Origin: JBJEDU01 sp051872395
GTDB lineage: Bacteria; Bacillota_I; Bacilli_A; RFN20; CAG-826
Direction: 5' to 3'
DNA length: 64,000 nt
Assembly: GCA_051872395.1 (NCBI GenBank)
Contig: JBJEDU010000029.1
Span: forward strand, 10,095 to 74,094
Below are positions 52,918 through 62,909 of the stretch, in pieces. Numbering within the stretch: position 1 is the stretch's first letter; every line of letters begins with the position of its first letter. Both the position numbers and the translations under genes were made by a program. The notes under the pieces are model-generated. The model did not search any database. It had not been told where the DNA came from and was given only the letters and a program-made list of their open reading frames with translations.

Positions 52918-53887
52918 TGTCTTCACCAACACATAGACCATAGAGATATTGATCTAAATCGAATTCTTGTAAATCTTCCATTTTTTCTCCAAGTCCAATA
53001 AAACGAACTGGGATATTTAATTCATCTCTAATAGCTAAAATAATTCCACCTTTACTTGTTCCATCCATTTTTGTAATGACCACACCAGTAATATCGGTAA
53101 CGGAATTAAATTCTTTTGCTTGAATAACTCCATTTTGACCAGTCGTTGCATCAATAATCAAAAATGTTTCATGAGGGGCATTTTCGATTTCTTTTGATAA
53201 CACACGTTTAATTTTCGCTAATTCGTTCATCAAATTAGTTTTATTTTGTAATCGCCCAGCAGTATCAACAATTAATAAATCAACATTTTGTTTTTTGGCT
53301 TCTCTAGCAGCTTCAAAAGCAACGGAAGCTGGATCAGCGTTTAATGCCCCTTTCACTAATGGAACATTTAATCTTTCGCTCCAAATTTGAATTTGTTCAA
53401 CCGCGCCAGCGCGAAATGTATCCGCGGCAGCGAGCATCACTTTTTTATTTTGTTTTAAATAATGATAAGCAAGTTTAGCGATTGTAGTCGTTTTACCAAC
53501 ACCATTAACTCCGACCACTAATAACACAGTTGGACCATTTGATACAAAATTAATTTCATTAGTGATATCGCCTTTTGAAGCATAGCCTAAAAACATTGTA
53601 TCCACTAAAAGTTCATTGATTTGTTTTGGGTCGGTAATATGTTCTTTTTTACTTTTTTCTAAGACTTCTTCAATAATTTTTAAAGAAAGAGAAACACCAA
53701 CATCTGATTCAATTAATATTTCTTCTAGTTCAGAAAAATATTCTTCATTGACACTTTTATATCGATTAGATAAATAATCTAAACGCGAAGAAAAATTCTT
53801 TCTTGACTTACTAAGTCCAGAAACGTATTTATCATTTTGTTTTTCTTTCTTGGAAAATTTATTTTTTAAAAATGAAATAAGACCCAT
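52907..53887 (-). CDS. ftsY: Signal recognition particle receptor FtsY
   Basis: 326 residues. Short basic N-terminus without the long acidic A domain; NG domain with VVGVNGVGKTTTIAKLA, AADTFRAGAVEQI, DTAGRLQNKTNL, TKMDGTSKGG and FIGLGEKMEDLQEFD. Membrane receptor for ribosome-SRP complexes. Starts at the last base of the rnc stop (TAATG) with GGAG upstream. smc, between rnc and ftsY in Bacillus, is absent. Confidence 0.97.
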   Translation of the reverse strand: MGLISFLKNKFSKKEKQNDKYVSGLSKSRKNFSSRLDYLSNRYKSVNEEYFSELEEILIESDVGVSLSLKIIEEVLEKSKKEHITDPKQINELLVDTMFLGYASKGDITNEINFVSNGPTVLLVVGVNGVGKTTTIAKLAYHYLKQNKKVMLAAADTFRAGAVEQIQIWSERLNVPLVKGALNADPASVAFEAAREAKKQNVDLLIVDTAGRLQNKTNLMNELAKIKRVLSKEIENAPHETFLIIDATTGQNGVIQAKEFNSVTDITGVVITKMDGTSKGGIILAIRDELNIPVRFIGLGEKMEDLQEFDLDQYLYGLCVGEDNEN

Positions 53888-54570
53888 TAAACACTCCTTT
53901 TAGCTAAAGCGTTTTTCGCAGCATTTTCTTCCGCGGCTTTTTTACTTTTACCTTCTCCTTTAGCTAAAACTAAATCATTAAATAATACTTCACAGACGAA
54001 ATGTCTTTCATGAGCCGGACCAGTCATTGACACTAAACGATAATGAACTCCATTTCGATATTCGGCTTGCATTTCTTCTTGTAATTTAGTTTTGTAGTCA
54101 GTTAAAACATCTAAATCGAGGGTAACGATTTGTTCTTTGACAATGCTTGAAATGTATTTATACGCTGCATTAATACCTAAATCTAAATAAATCGCACCCA
54201 CTAAAGATTCAAAAGTATCTTCTAAAATCTTATCACTCGAACGGATTTGATTATGATCGATAGAGTGACCCGCTAAAATGTATTTATGAAGTTCTAATTT
54301 TCTCGCATAATCGGCAAGAGATTTTGATTTGACAATATAACTTCTTAATTTCGACATTTCGCCTGGTTCCATATTTTCATAATGATGATAAATTAAATCA
54401 GCAACGACGAAACCAAGAACCGCATCGCCAATATATTCTAATCTTTCATAATCATGATGCTTTGTTTTAGCGTCTGCATTATATGAAGAATGCGTCAAAG
54501 CCAAATTATATAAAGCGAGATTTTGAGGTTCAATAGATAATGATTTTAATAATTCTTTAATATCACTCAT
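53887..54570 (-). CDS. rnc: Ribonuclease III
   Basis: 227 residues. ALTHSSYNADAKTKHHDYERLEYIGDAVLGFVVA is the catalytic signature with its acidic cluster; ILEDTFESLVGAIYLDLG is the second metal site; the C-terminal dsRNA-binding domain includes TKLQEEMQAEYRNGVHY and GKSKKAAEENAAKNAL. Processes rRNA precursors and dsRNA. Start ATG 54570 overlaps the plsX stop; the TTG at 54600 is rejected. Confidence 0.96.
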   Translation of the reverse strand: MSDIKELLKSLSIEPQNLALYNLALTHSSYNADAKTKHHDYERLEYIGDAVLGFVVADLIYHHYENMEPGEMSKLRSYIVKSKSLADYARKLELHKYILAGHSIDHNQIRSSDKILEDTFESLVGAIYLDLGINAAYKYISSIVKEQIVTLDLDVLTDYKTKLQEEMQAEYRNGVHYRLVSMTGPAHERHFVCEVLFNDLVLAKGEGKSKKAAEENAAKNALAKRSV

Positions 54571-55546
54571 CAGAAGACATTCCTTTTTTAATCGCTTCAA
54601 CGATATTGCTATTCGCTAATTTTTTAGCGACCTCTAAGGCGCAAGAGAAAGCATATGCATCACTATTACCATGGCCTTTAACAACTACACCATTAACGCC
54701 AAGAAGCATCGCACCTCCTGCTGATTTATAATTCATTGTTTCGTTAATTTCATCAATTCCCTTTTTCACATGAAGATAACCTAATTTTGTCCATAAGTTT
54801 TTCTTGAATGCTTTTTTAATCATTCCGCCTAAAAATTTGGCGGTTCCTTCTGTTCCTTTTAAGAAAATATTTCCAGTATAACCATCACTAACAACCACAT
54901 CAGCATTTCCATCTAAAACGTAACGAGCTTCAATATTTCCTTTAAAATTTGGGAAGTTCATTTCTTTTAATAATTTATGAGCGCCTTTTACTTCTGGAGC
55001 GCCTTTTTCTTCTTCAGCACCATTAGATAATAAATACACTGAAGGTTCTTCAATTCCAAAGACTGCTTGTGAATAAAGTCTACCCATCTTCGCAAATTGT
55101 ACTAATTCTTCGCTGCTATTTTCATTGTTTGCACCAATGTCTAATAATGTTACTTTCTTTCCTTTGATTTTTGTTGGGAAAGGATTGACTAAAGCAGCGC
55201 GCTTAACTCCTGGAATCAATTTTAAAATTAATGTTGAAGCGCTGAGGAATCCACCAGTAGAACCACAGCTAACAACCGCATCATAATGTTCATCTTTCAT
55301 AAGTTTTAAAGCTTTATTCATTGATGAATCTTTCATTCTCATTACTTGAAGCGCGCCAGCGTCCATTGGAATTACTTCTCTCGCATCAATAATTTCAGCA
55401 ATACCCTCTAATGATGCCAACTCTTCTTTCTTTCCAACTGCAGCTATAACAATATCAGGATTATTTTTCTTAAATGTTTTAATGGCTTCAACAACAATTG
55501 GGCTTCCATTGTCTCCACCCATACAATCAACAGCGATTTTAATCAT
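54563..55546 (-). CDS. plsX: Phosphate acyltransferase PlsX
   Basis: 327 residues. IAVDCMGGDNGSPIVVEA, VSCGSTGGFLSAST, LLDIGANNENSSEELVQFA and VVSDGYTGNIFLKGTEG are PlsX signatures. It makes acyl-phosphate from acyl-ACP for PlsY, and with FakA-type acyl-phosphate metabolism (fakA is at 61271) would feed phospholipid synthesis. The neighbours fapR, fabD, fabG and acpP of Bacillus are missing, which agrees with reliance on external fatty acids but does not prove it. Confidence 0.96.
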   Translation of the reverse strand: MIKIAVDCMGGDNGSPIVVEAIKTFKKNNPDIVIAAVGKKEELASLEGIAEIIDAREVIPMDAGALQVMRMKDSSMNKALKLMKDEHYDAVVSCGSTGGFLSASTLILKLIPGVKRAALVNPFPTKIKGKKVTLLDIGANNENSSEELVQFAKMGRLYSQAVFGIEEPSVYLLSNGAEEEKGAPEVKGAHKLLKEMNFPNFKGNIEARYVLDGNADVVVSDGYTGNIFLKGTEGTAKFLGGMIKKAFKKNLWTKLGYLHVKKGIDEINETMNYKSAGGAMLLGVNGVVVKGHGNSDAYAFSCALEVAKKLANSNIVEAIKKGMSSDE

Positions 55547-55657
55547 ATTATAATGACCTCCGTATCAATTGATATTTTATCATAATAAAATAAAGTGAAA
55601 ATACATAAAATAGTAATGTATTTAAATAAAAAGATGAATAATAGATTTAAAAAGCAA

Positions 55658-55700
55658 ATAAAAAACAAGAAATCTAATTTGTTTAAGCAAGATTTCTTGT
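55658..55700 (-). terminator. Intrinsic terminator of the gene at 55732-56721
   Basis: Perfect 11-bp stem ACAAGAAATCT/AGATTTCTTGT (55665-55675, 55690-55700) followed on the - strand by TTTTTTA. The rest of 55547-55731 holds AT-rich DNA and presumably the plsX promoter, not clearly seen. Confidence 0.85.
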
Positions 55701-55731
55701 TAATTATTTTAAAAATATAATCTTATTATTT

Positions 55732-56721
55732 TTATAATTGTTTAGCGGTTTTATACATATTATATGTAAGAAACACTCCATAAGTAATAGTAAAAAACGG
55801 CCATAGTAATTGATTTGTAGATACTAATCCTACTCCATAATTAATGAAAAATAATGAAGATGTAAACATATAAGAATTAGTCGCGCAAGAAACATAATTC
55901 AAAGTTCCTTTAAGTAAAATAAGAACAATGAATGGAATTAAAGCCAATAAGAAATCCTTCATTTTGAATAATTCTTTATTTTTTAATAAAACAATTAATT
56001 TAAAAACATATAATAATAAAATTATCAAATCAGGTATGATTGTAAAAAATATTAATAATAAAGGATTACTAACTCTTTCATTCCTCGGATTTAAAAGATA
56101 ATAAATGACAAATGATGTATCTGAATTCATTAAGATAATCGATAAATAATCAACAATATAAAACAAGAACAATTTTAATGATGTTTTTTTATTATTTTTC
56201 TTTTCTAAAACATATTCTTCCGTTTTTTCTATAATTATCGAATTTTTCTTTAAATAAATCATTTCTAAAACAAATAAGACAATCACTGCAATAAGTAAAA
56301 CCGCGGTTATGATACTCATAACAACAACGCCATATTCAGGTGAAAAAATTAAATGTGGTTCAAATATAGTGTGTAATTCATTATTCATATCTAATATTAA
56401 AGAGAATAACACAAGAGTATTCCCAAGGCTTATTCCAATAAATGAATATACATTAGTGAGCATTAACGCTAAAAAATTGTATTTAATTAATTTCTTCTTT
56501 GCGACTTCATTGACACATTTTGATTTTTTAAAAGAATATAAACCAAACAATATAAAAATTGTTACGATGATATTAATTACCCATACAAGAGGAAGAAGAA
56601 AAATACAACATACAAAAACAATATTCGCTGCTGAAGCAAAAATTATCATGTTAAACAAAGTATAAATAAACGTCAAAATTAAAAATGACTTTTCAGATTT
56701 AAAAAATGTTGGATTCGACAT
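55732..56721 (-). CDS. Polytopic membrane protein, unknown
   Basis: 329 residues with about eight hydrophobic segments (for example FLILTFIYTLFNMIIFASAANIVF, LLPLVWVINIIVTIFILFGLY, VVVMSIITAVLLIAVIVLFVLEMIYL). Not recognised. A short charged cytoplasmic-like loop (EKTEEYVLEKKNNKK) divides the protein. It follows the secreted-protein gene by 12 bases in one operon, so the two may form a complex or a processing pair. GGAGG precedes the ATG. Ends with a strong terminator. Confidence 0.7.
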   Translation of the reverse strand: MSNPTFFKSEKSFLILTFIYTLFNMIIFASAANIVFVCCIFLLPLVWVINIIVTIFILFGLYSFKKSKCVNEVAKKKLIKYNFLALMLTNVYSFIGISLGNTLVLFSLILDMNNELHTIFEPHLIFSPEYGVVVMSIITAVLLIAVIVLFVLEMIYLKKNSIIIEKTEEYVLEKKNNKKTSLKLFLFYIVDYLSIILMNSDTSFVIYYLLNPRNERVSNPLLLIFFTIIPDLIILLLYVFKLIVLLKNKELFKMKDFLLALIPFIVLILLKGTLNYVSCATNSYMFTSSLFFINYGVGLVSTNQLLWPFFTITYGVFLTYNMYKTAKQL

Positions 56722-56733
56722 ATTCTGGGCCTC

Positions 56734-58080
56734 CTAATTCAAAAATATATGATGTAAATTTTTAGCTACTTCTTTTAAAACATTTTCAGAAGGAGGATCT
56801 AATTCTGGGGTTCCAAATAAAATAAAAGAAAGTTTTTCATAAGATGGCATTACATCCAACAAGCAACATTTAAATCTGTTTTCAATAGTGTTCATTCCAA
56901 TGTACGTAATATTTGTTTCGCTAACATAATTTAAGGCCATCAGCTCATATACGCATTTTTTAAAATTTATAGAAGAAAAAGTTTCATTCGGACGATAGTC
57001 AGAAACAACATTATGAATAAATTCATCATATATATTAGTTTCGTTTGTTAGCGATGTATTGATATAATTTGAAATTACCTGTGACAAACTATTTGTAGAA
57101 TTGTTTAAAGAAGTTGCGATGTTATATCCAATAATATCACTATATAAATCAGAAAATTCAAATTTTGAAGATCCTTCTTCTGGATCAAAAAACATTTCTT
57201 CAATATCAAATGTTGAATCAATTGAATTTCTAAATTCACTAGTTGCAGTTTGAAGATCTCCTCCCCAGCTCATTATAGCGTTAATAACATATTTATCTGC
57301 AACCGGAGTAACTAAATCACTAGTTCCGGTATCATTAAAAACACCATCAATAACAGTTATTAAATGAACTAAATCTAAGTCTTTATTTTCGGCATATGGG
57401 TTGTCTAATAAAAAATGATTAGAACTATATATGCTTCCAACAGCGCCATGAGAATCAGTGTTATATGAAGAAGAAGATAAAAATGAGGCAAAATATTCAC
57501 AAATTTTTAATCCACCATGATTTGCTTCATCAATATAACTGATAAAGGAACGTACATCATTATAATGTCCAGCTATTTTATCAAATGAATCATTTGCATA
57601 AGAAGCGTTAGTAGATCTAATATATTCAAATACATGGTTAATAATTGAACTTCTTGTAGTGTATCCATAATCTTCGGCTGCTTCTTCAAGATACAGAACT
57701 GCATTAACTAAAGAATCAAAATCATTCCTCATCGTACAAGAATATTTATAAATTCCTTGTTCAGGGGTAGCATAATAATAGTATTTGATTGTAACTGGCT
57801 TAATAGATACATACGGAATAATAGGATCACCAATAGTGCCTCCAGTTACTATCTCAGAATAAACTGTTCTACCAGTTGATTCAATAAAACTAACATTACT
57901 TGACTCAATATAAACTCTAGTTTGTTCAGTTACTCTATCAACAAAATATAATTTGCCAATTTCAATAATGTCCTCTTCAGCACTCACAAGGGTTAATTGA
58001 TTATTCTTAAACAAACTACCTCCAAAAGCAAACAAAGAAAACAATATTAGAAATATTGACATAAATCCTTTTCTTTTCAT
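56734..58080 (-). CDS. Secreted or membrane-anchored protein, unknown
   Basis: 448 residues. N-terminal signal (FMSIFLILFSLFAFGGSLF) with SAEE as a possible cleavage region. Mature part: a beta-rich start, then a helical domain with landmarks GGLKICEYFASFLSSSSYN, HFLLDNPYAENKDLDLVHLITVIDG, SWGGDLQTATSEFRNS and FSDLYSDIIGYNIA. The HFLLDN...DLVHL and SWGGDLQT stretches look like conserved blocks, possibly an enzyme active site, but I do not know the family. No transmembrane C-terminus. GGAG ribosome site. Paired with the membrane protein encoded next. Confidence 0.65.
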   Translation of the reverse strand: MKRKGFMSIFLILFSLFAFGGSLFKNNQLTLVSAEEDIIEIGKLYFVDRVTEQTRVYIESSNVSFIESTGRTVYSEIVTGGTIGDPIIPYVSIKPVTIKYYYYATPEQGIYKYSCTMRNDFDSLVNAVLYLEEAAEDYGYTTRSSIINHVFEYIRSTNASYANDSFDKIAGHYNDVRSFISYIDEANHGGLKICEYFASFLSSSSYNTDSHGAVGSIYSSNHFLLDNPYAENKDLDLVHLITVIDGVFNDTGTSDLVTPVADKYVINAIMSWGGDLQTATSEFRNSIDSTFDIEEMFFDPEEGSSKFEFSDLYSDIIGYNIATSLNNSTNSLSQVISNYINTSLTNETNIYDEFIHNVVSDYRPNETFSSINFKKCVYELMALNYVSETNITYIGMNTIENRFKCCLLDVMPSYEKLSFILFGTPELDPPSENVLKEVAKNLHHIFLN

Positions 58081-58132
58081 AAAATATCTCCAATTTTTTT
58101 AATATATCATATTTTATGATTAATAAAAATGA

Positions 58133-60118
58133 CTATTTCTTTATTAAACGATTAATATAATTTATAGCAAATTCAAAACTTTTATTAACATTTCTATTAT
58201 CAAAAATTATTTTCGCATCATCTCTCGCTTTAGTGAAAATATTAATGTCTTTAACGACATTTAAATATTTAAAGTCAGGAAATCCTGATTGTTTAATTCC
58301 AAGCATTTCTCCTGGTCCTCGAATTGAAAGATCTTTTTCAGCGAGAATAAAACCATCATTATTATCTTTTAATATTTCTAATCGCTTGATGGAATCTTCG
58401 TTATCATCTTTATCGTAAAGAAGATAACAATGAGCGATATTTCCATCTCTTCCAATTCTTCCTCGTAATTGATGTAAACTCGCTAAACCGAAAGAGGAGG
58501 CTTTATAAATAATCATTAATGAAGCTTCTTTAATATCTATTCCTACTTCCACGATTTGTGTGGATAACAAAATATGTGATTCTCCTTTAATAAATTTATC
58601 TAACGCTCTTTCTTTTTCTTCGCTAGACAGTTCTCCATGAAGCAAAGAAACTTCATTTTTGTATTTAGCAAAGTAAGTTGGAAAAATTGATTCAATGGAA
58701 TATGAATGATTCTCGCTATATTCAATAAGAGGAGTTATGACATATACTTTTTTATTTTTCTTTATTTCTTCATCGATGAGAGAAAATATTTTTTGTTCGT
58801 TTGTTAATAATAAATCTGTTTCAACTTTTCTTTCTTTCGTAGGAAAAGAATGTAAAAAAGAAATTGATAAATCACCATAAATTGTTAACGCTAAAGAGCG
58901 AGGTATTGGAGTCGCGGACATCATTAATAAATCAACATCTTTGCCTTTGTCAACTAATGAATTGCGTTGGTTGACTCCAAATCGGTGTTGTTCATCGATA
59001 ATTACTAAAGATAATGAATTATAAATGACCCCTTTAGAAAATAATGAATGCGTACCAATAACAATATCGATTAAACCATCTTTTAAATCATCTAATATCA
59101 TTCTTTTTTCTTCGTTACTAGTTGAACCAGTTAACAATTTGATATTGATGTTCGTGTTATAAAATAATTGTAAAGCTTTTAAATAATGTTGCTTCGCTAA
59201 AGCTTCTGTCGGGGCTAATAATGCGCCTTGTCTATTTCTTAAATAATTCGCATATAAACTAAAAAACGCTACTAAAGTTTTACCACTTCCAACATCGCCT
59301 TCTAATATTCGATACATTGGTTTGTTATCATTTAAATCAGAAACAATTTCTTTAATAGAGGTAATTTGATCTTTCGTTAATTTAAATGGTAAAGCTTTCG
59401 CTAAATCATTTAATTTTTGAATATCAATTAAATCTAATTTAGATTTTTTTATCGCGTTATTTTCATTTCTAATTATTAAATTTTTTAAAGAGAAAGATAA
59501 GGCTTCTTCATATTTAAAAAATAAGATTCCTTTTTTGAGTTCTTCTTTATTTTTAGGAAAATGAACATAATTTAATGCTTCTTTGACGTTAACTAAATGA
59601 TATTTATTTAACATTTCAAAAGGAATGAAAGAATTAAATTTATTTTCTTCATTATTCAATTGTTTACGAACGAGACGAGAAAATTCAAAATTTTTTAAAG
59701 AAGAAGGTAAATGATATAAAGGTTTAATTTTCTCTTCTTCTTTTAATGAACCTTTATTTAAATTGATGAGATTAATTTGATTTTTATTTTTATTATATTG
59801 ACCCACTAAAGTGTAGGTATCTTTAAAATTGATAATGCTCGTTAAATAATCACGATTAAAGGCGACAACTTTGAAATAGTGTTTATCACTACTCATAAAA
59901 TCAAATGTCACACCACTAACTTTTTGACTTTTAAAAGCTTTTGGTTCATTTAAAATGATGCCTTCTAGGACCACTCTTTGTTTATCTTTGATATTTTTAA
60001 ATTCCGTGATGGAATAATCTTCGTATCGATATGGCAAATAAAATACTAAGTCATAGACACTATATATTCCCATGCCTTTTAATAAATTATTTATTCTTTG
60101 AGATTTGGAAAATATCAT
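58133..60118 (-). CDS. recG: ATP-dependent DNA helicase RecG
   Basis: 661 residues. N-terminal wedge/OB domain (YLPYRYEDYSITEF, VVLEGIILNEPKAF), helicase motifs EGDVGSGKTLVAFFSLYANY, LAPTEALAKQHY, IDEQHRFGVNQR, MMSATPIPRSLALTIYGDL, STQIVEVGIDIKEAS and QLRGRIGRDGN. Rescues stalled forks and processes Holliday junctions. The frame is intact. Position near fakA and plsX is as in Bacillus. No good ribosome site; 5 bases after the previous gene. Confidence 0.96.
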   Translation of the reverse strand: MIFSKSQRINNLLKGMGIYSVYDLVFYLPYRYEDYSITEFKNIKDKQRVVLEGIILNEPKAFKSQKVSGVTFDFMSSDKHYFKVVAFNRDYLTSIINFKDTYTLVGQYNKNKNQINLINLNKGSLKEEEKIKPLYHLPSSLKNFEFSRLVRKQLNNEENKFNSFIPFEMLNKYHLVNVKEALNYVHFPKNKEELKKGILFFKYEEALSFSLKNLIIRNENNAIKKSKLDLIDIQKLNDLAKALPFKLTKDQITSIKEIVSDLNDNKPMYRILEGDVGSGKTLVAFFSLYANYLRNRQGALLAPTEALAKQHYLKALQLFYNTNINIKLLTGSTSNEEKRMILDDLKDGLIDIVIGTHSLFSKGVIYNSLSLVIIDEQHRFGVNQRNSLVDKGKDVDLLMMSATPIPRSLALTIYGDLSISFLHSFPTKERKVETDLLLTNEQKIFSLIDEEIKKNKKVYVITPLIEYSENHSYSIESIFPTYFAKYKNEVSLLHGELSSEEKERALDKFIKGESHILLSTQIVEVGIDIKEASLMIIYKASSFGLASLHQLRGRIGRDGNIAHCYLLYDKDDNEDSIKRLEILKDNNDGFILAEKDLSIRGPGEMLGIKQSGFPDFKYLNVVKDINIFTKARDDAKIIFDNRNVNKSFEFAINYINRLIKK

Positions 60119-60123
60119 ATTAA

Positions 60124-61194
60124 TTAGATTTTTCTAATTTTTCCTTTTAATGAATGGACTCTGATGGAAGCATCTTGAGTTTTCATTAATTGTTTTGTGT
60201 ATTTTATCGCTTCCGCTTGAGTTTTAAATAATTTTATTGCTCTTTTACCTTTTTCAAATTTCACACTCCACATTCCAATATCTTCGCGATATGTGACGTG
60301 ATATATTTTTCCTCTATTAGAAGAAGTTTTATTGTTTTCTTCGACGATGACTTCTTCGTCTTTATTCTCTTCAATAGGAAGATTTTCATCTATTTTTTCT
60401 TCAATAATATATGAAGAATCTTCTTTATTATCTACTGGTTTTTCTATTTCATCATCTTTAATAATATCGTCTTCTTCTTTAGATTTATCTTCATCGACAA
60501 TTACTTGTGTTTTACTCAAATTCAAGCGAAGAAGACTTTCTTTATTGTCTTGTCCTTCCCCATATACCATATAGAAAATATGATTTAAAGAATATAACAC
60601 AATAGCGATTAAAATGGATAAAACAAAATACAACAAACAAATCAAAACATTATTGAACCATGATTTCGAAGTAAAATTGATAAATCCATATGGATCAGTG
60701 AATACATCAGTGACCACTAAAGGGATAACATAAGCAAAATATACTATTACTAAAATGGGAGAAAAAGAAACATATTTAAATTTATGTTTACTATCAGTTT
60801 CTAAGAAAATGAAACTAAGTGAAAATAATACTGGACAAATATAATGAAGTATTAAATTGATGAGTAAGAAATTTTGATTATTATATAATTCAAGATTTTG
60901 TTGAAGATAACATAATACTGTTAAAAAGAGCACTAAAGCAGAGCTTGAAACATTAAGTTTTAAAATAAATAAAGTTTTTGTAATAGTTAATTTTCCAGTT
61001 AATAAAAATCTAATATTACAAACTAAATCAATAAAAGAAACAATTAATAAGGAAATAGAAATTGGGAAAGTAAACCACGCTAATAAGGTTTTAAAATTCA
61101 TTCTTAAAACTAATAAAACCCACAAAAAAGCGAAGCTAATCATTCCGATTAATAATGTATCAATGATGAGACTAATAATTTTTCTAATTTTCAT
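60124..61194 (-). CDS. Membrane protein with C-terminal DUF2188-like domain
   Basis: 356 residues. Six or so membrane segments in the first ~215 residues, a strongly acidic linker (~225-300, many Glu/Asp/Lys), then a ~60-residue end domain HVTYREDIGMWSVKFEKGKRAIKLFKTQAEAI...HSLKGKIRKI that fits DUF2188 (small alpha/beta domain often ending in a basic strand). Function unknown. It sits between fakA and recG, where Bacillus has sda genes. Start ATG 61194, ribosome site not obvious. Confidence 0.75.
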   Translation of the reverse strand: MKIRKIISLIIDTLLIGMISFAFLWVLLVLRMNFKTLLAWFTFPISISLLIVSFIDLVCNIRFLLTGKLTITKTLFILKLNVSSSALVLFLTVLCYLQQNLELYNNQNFLLINLILHYICPVLFSLSFIFLETDSKHKFKYVSFSPILVIVYFAYVIPLVVTDVFTDPYGFINFTSKSWFNNVLICLLYFVLSILIAIVLYSLNHIFYMVYGEGQDNKESLLRLNLSKTQVIVDEDKSKEEDDIIKDDEIEKPVDNKEDSSYIIEEKIDENLPIEENKDEEVIVEENNKTSSNRGKIYHVTYREDIGMWSVKFEKGKRAIKLFKTQAEAIKYTKQLMKTQDASIRVHSLKGKIRKI

Positions 61195-61270
61195 ATATTT
61201 TTGTTCCTTTAATAAAAAATAGAATGATTTTCATCTTTCTATTTTTATTATTTATATTTTAACTTATTTT

Positions 61271-62890
61271 CTATTCAACACCAATGAGGAATGGATATAC
61301 TGGTTGATTACCATCCACTAAATCGATATCCAAATCAGCGAATTTTTCTTCGAGTAAATTTTTAAGAGTTTTCTTCTCTTCTTCATCAACATCTTGACCA
61401 ACTAAAACGGTAATGATGGAATTATCATCATCGACCATCATTTCCACTAAAGAAATAGTAGTATCTAGTCGAGATTTACCAGTCGCGACGATGTTTTTCT
61501 CCATAATAGCGATGTATTCATCTTTTTTCACGCTGATACCATTAATTTCAGTATCACGAATGGAAGTAGTAATTTCTCCACTTTTAACATTTCGTAAGGC
61601 GGATTTCATAATTTTGAAGTTTTCTTCAGCAGTTTCTTCAGGATTGAAATTGATCGCGGAAGTAATACCTTGAGGAATAGTTTTAGATGGAATGACATAA
61701 GCGTGAATTGATTCATCATCTAAAACATCACAAGCTTGGCTCGCTGCCATAACAATATTAGAATTATTTGGGAAAATAAATATATTATCAGCGTTCGCTC
61801 TTTTAATAGCAGCCAAGAAATCTTCAGCGCTTGGATTCATCGTTTGTCCACCTTTGACAATTTCACTCACTCCAATTGAAGAGAAATATTCATCGATACC
61901 CGAACCACTGCTAACAGCGATTAAAGCGTATTTTTGTCGAGGTTTATTAACAACTTCTTCTTTCTTTGGAATCGCGTTTAATACTTTATTTTCAATTCTA
62001 ATAGAGGCAAATTCTCCGAATTGATGAGCATAATTTAAGACATTACCAGGTACTTTTGAATTTAAGGAAATGTTCACTTCATTTTCCGCTGAATAAATTT
62101 TGATATCGCTCGCTCTTGCGCTTAATCCAGTTTGAACACGAGTTTCATCATAATTCTTTTTATTGTTTCCTTTATCGAGTAAGATTCTAAGTTCCATCTC
62201 ATAATTATCGACAGATTCTTTATTTTCATCTTCATCGTCATTATGTTCCATCGCTGTGGCTTGACTTCTTTCAATAAATCGACCATTGAGTGCGCTTCTC
62301 ATTCCTTCAAAGATTTTAATAAGACCAGCACCGCCAGAATCGACGACCCCAACTTCTTTTAAAATTGGTAATAAGTCAGGAGTGTGTAAAAGTGATTCAT
62401 TCGCCTCTTTTAAAAGTAAACTCATCACTTTATCAAAAGTCATACCTTCTTTGACATTGTCAATTAAAAATTGACTAGTTTCTCTAATGACAGTCAAAAT
62501 AGTGCCTTCGACAGGTTTAACAACCGCTTTATAGGCGACTTCAGTGCCTTTTTGTAAAGCCGAAGCAAATTCAATAACATCAATATTTTCTTTACCATCT
62601 AATCCTTGAGCGAAACCTCTAAAAATTTGAGAAGTAATAACTCCTGAATTTCCACGAGCACCCATAAGTAAACCACGAGAAAACACTTTAGCGATTACTC
62701 CACAAGAATTATCAGGACGATTCATAATTTCTTTCGTTCCACTTGTTAGAGTAAGATTCATATTCATACCAGTATCACCATCAGGGACTGGGAAGACATT
62801 CAAAGCATCAATTTCTGGATAATGATTATATAGATTATTACTACCTGATATGAGCATCAGTTTCAACATTTGGCCATTTATAGCTTTCAT
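61271..62890 (-). CDS. fakA: Fatty acid kinase subunit A (DAK2-domain protein, YloV)
   Basis: 539 residues. DAK2 nucleotide-binding domain (NVFPVPDGDTGMNMNLTLTSG, GARGNSGVITSQIFRGFAQG, DSGGAGLIKIFEGM), then a middle domain and a C-terminal DegV-like domain (ALIAVSSGSGIDEYFSSIG, IFPNNSNIVMAASQ). FakA with FakB phosphorylates external fatty acids for PlsX/PlsY. No fakB is in the window. Second gene of the asp23-fakA unit, 19 bases after it. Confidence 0.93.
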   Translation of the reverse strand: MKAINGQMLKLMLISGSNNLYNHYPEIDALNVFPVPDGDTGMNMNLTLTSGTKEIMNRPDNSCGVIAKVFSRGLLMGARGNSGVITSQIFRGFAQGLDGKENIDVIEFASALQKGTEVAYKAVVKPVEGTILTVIRETSQFLIDNVKEGMTFDKVMSLLLKEANESLLHTPDLLPILKEVGVVDSGGAGLIKIFEGMRSALNGRFIERSQATAMEHNDDEDENKESVDNYEMELRILLDKGNNKKNYDETRVQTGLSARASDIKIYSAENEVNISLNSKVPGNVLNYAHQFGEFASIRIENKVLNAIPKKEEVVNKPRQKYALIAVSSGSGIDEYFSSIGVSEIVKGGQTMNPSAEDFLAAIKRANADNIFIFPNNSNIVMAASQACDVLDDESIHAYVIPSKTIPQGITSAINFNPEETAEENFKIMKSALRNVKSGEITTSIRDTEINGISVKKDEYIAIMEKNIVATGKSRLDTTISLVEMMVDDDNSIITVLVGQDVDEEEKKTLKNLLEEKFADLDIDLVDGNQPVYPFLIGVE

Positions 62891-62909
62891 AATTATTTTC
62901 CTTACCTAA

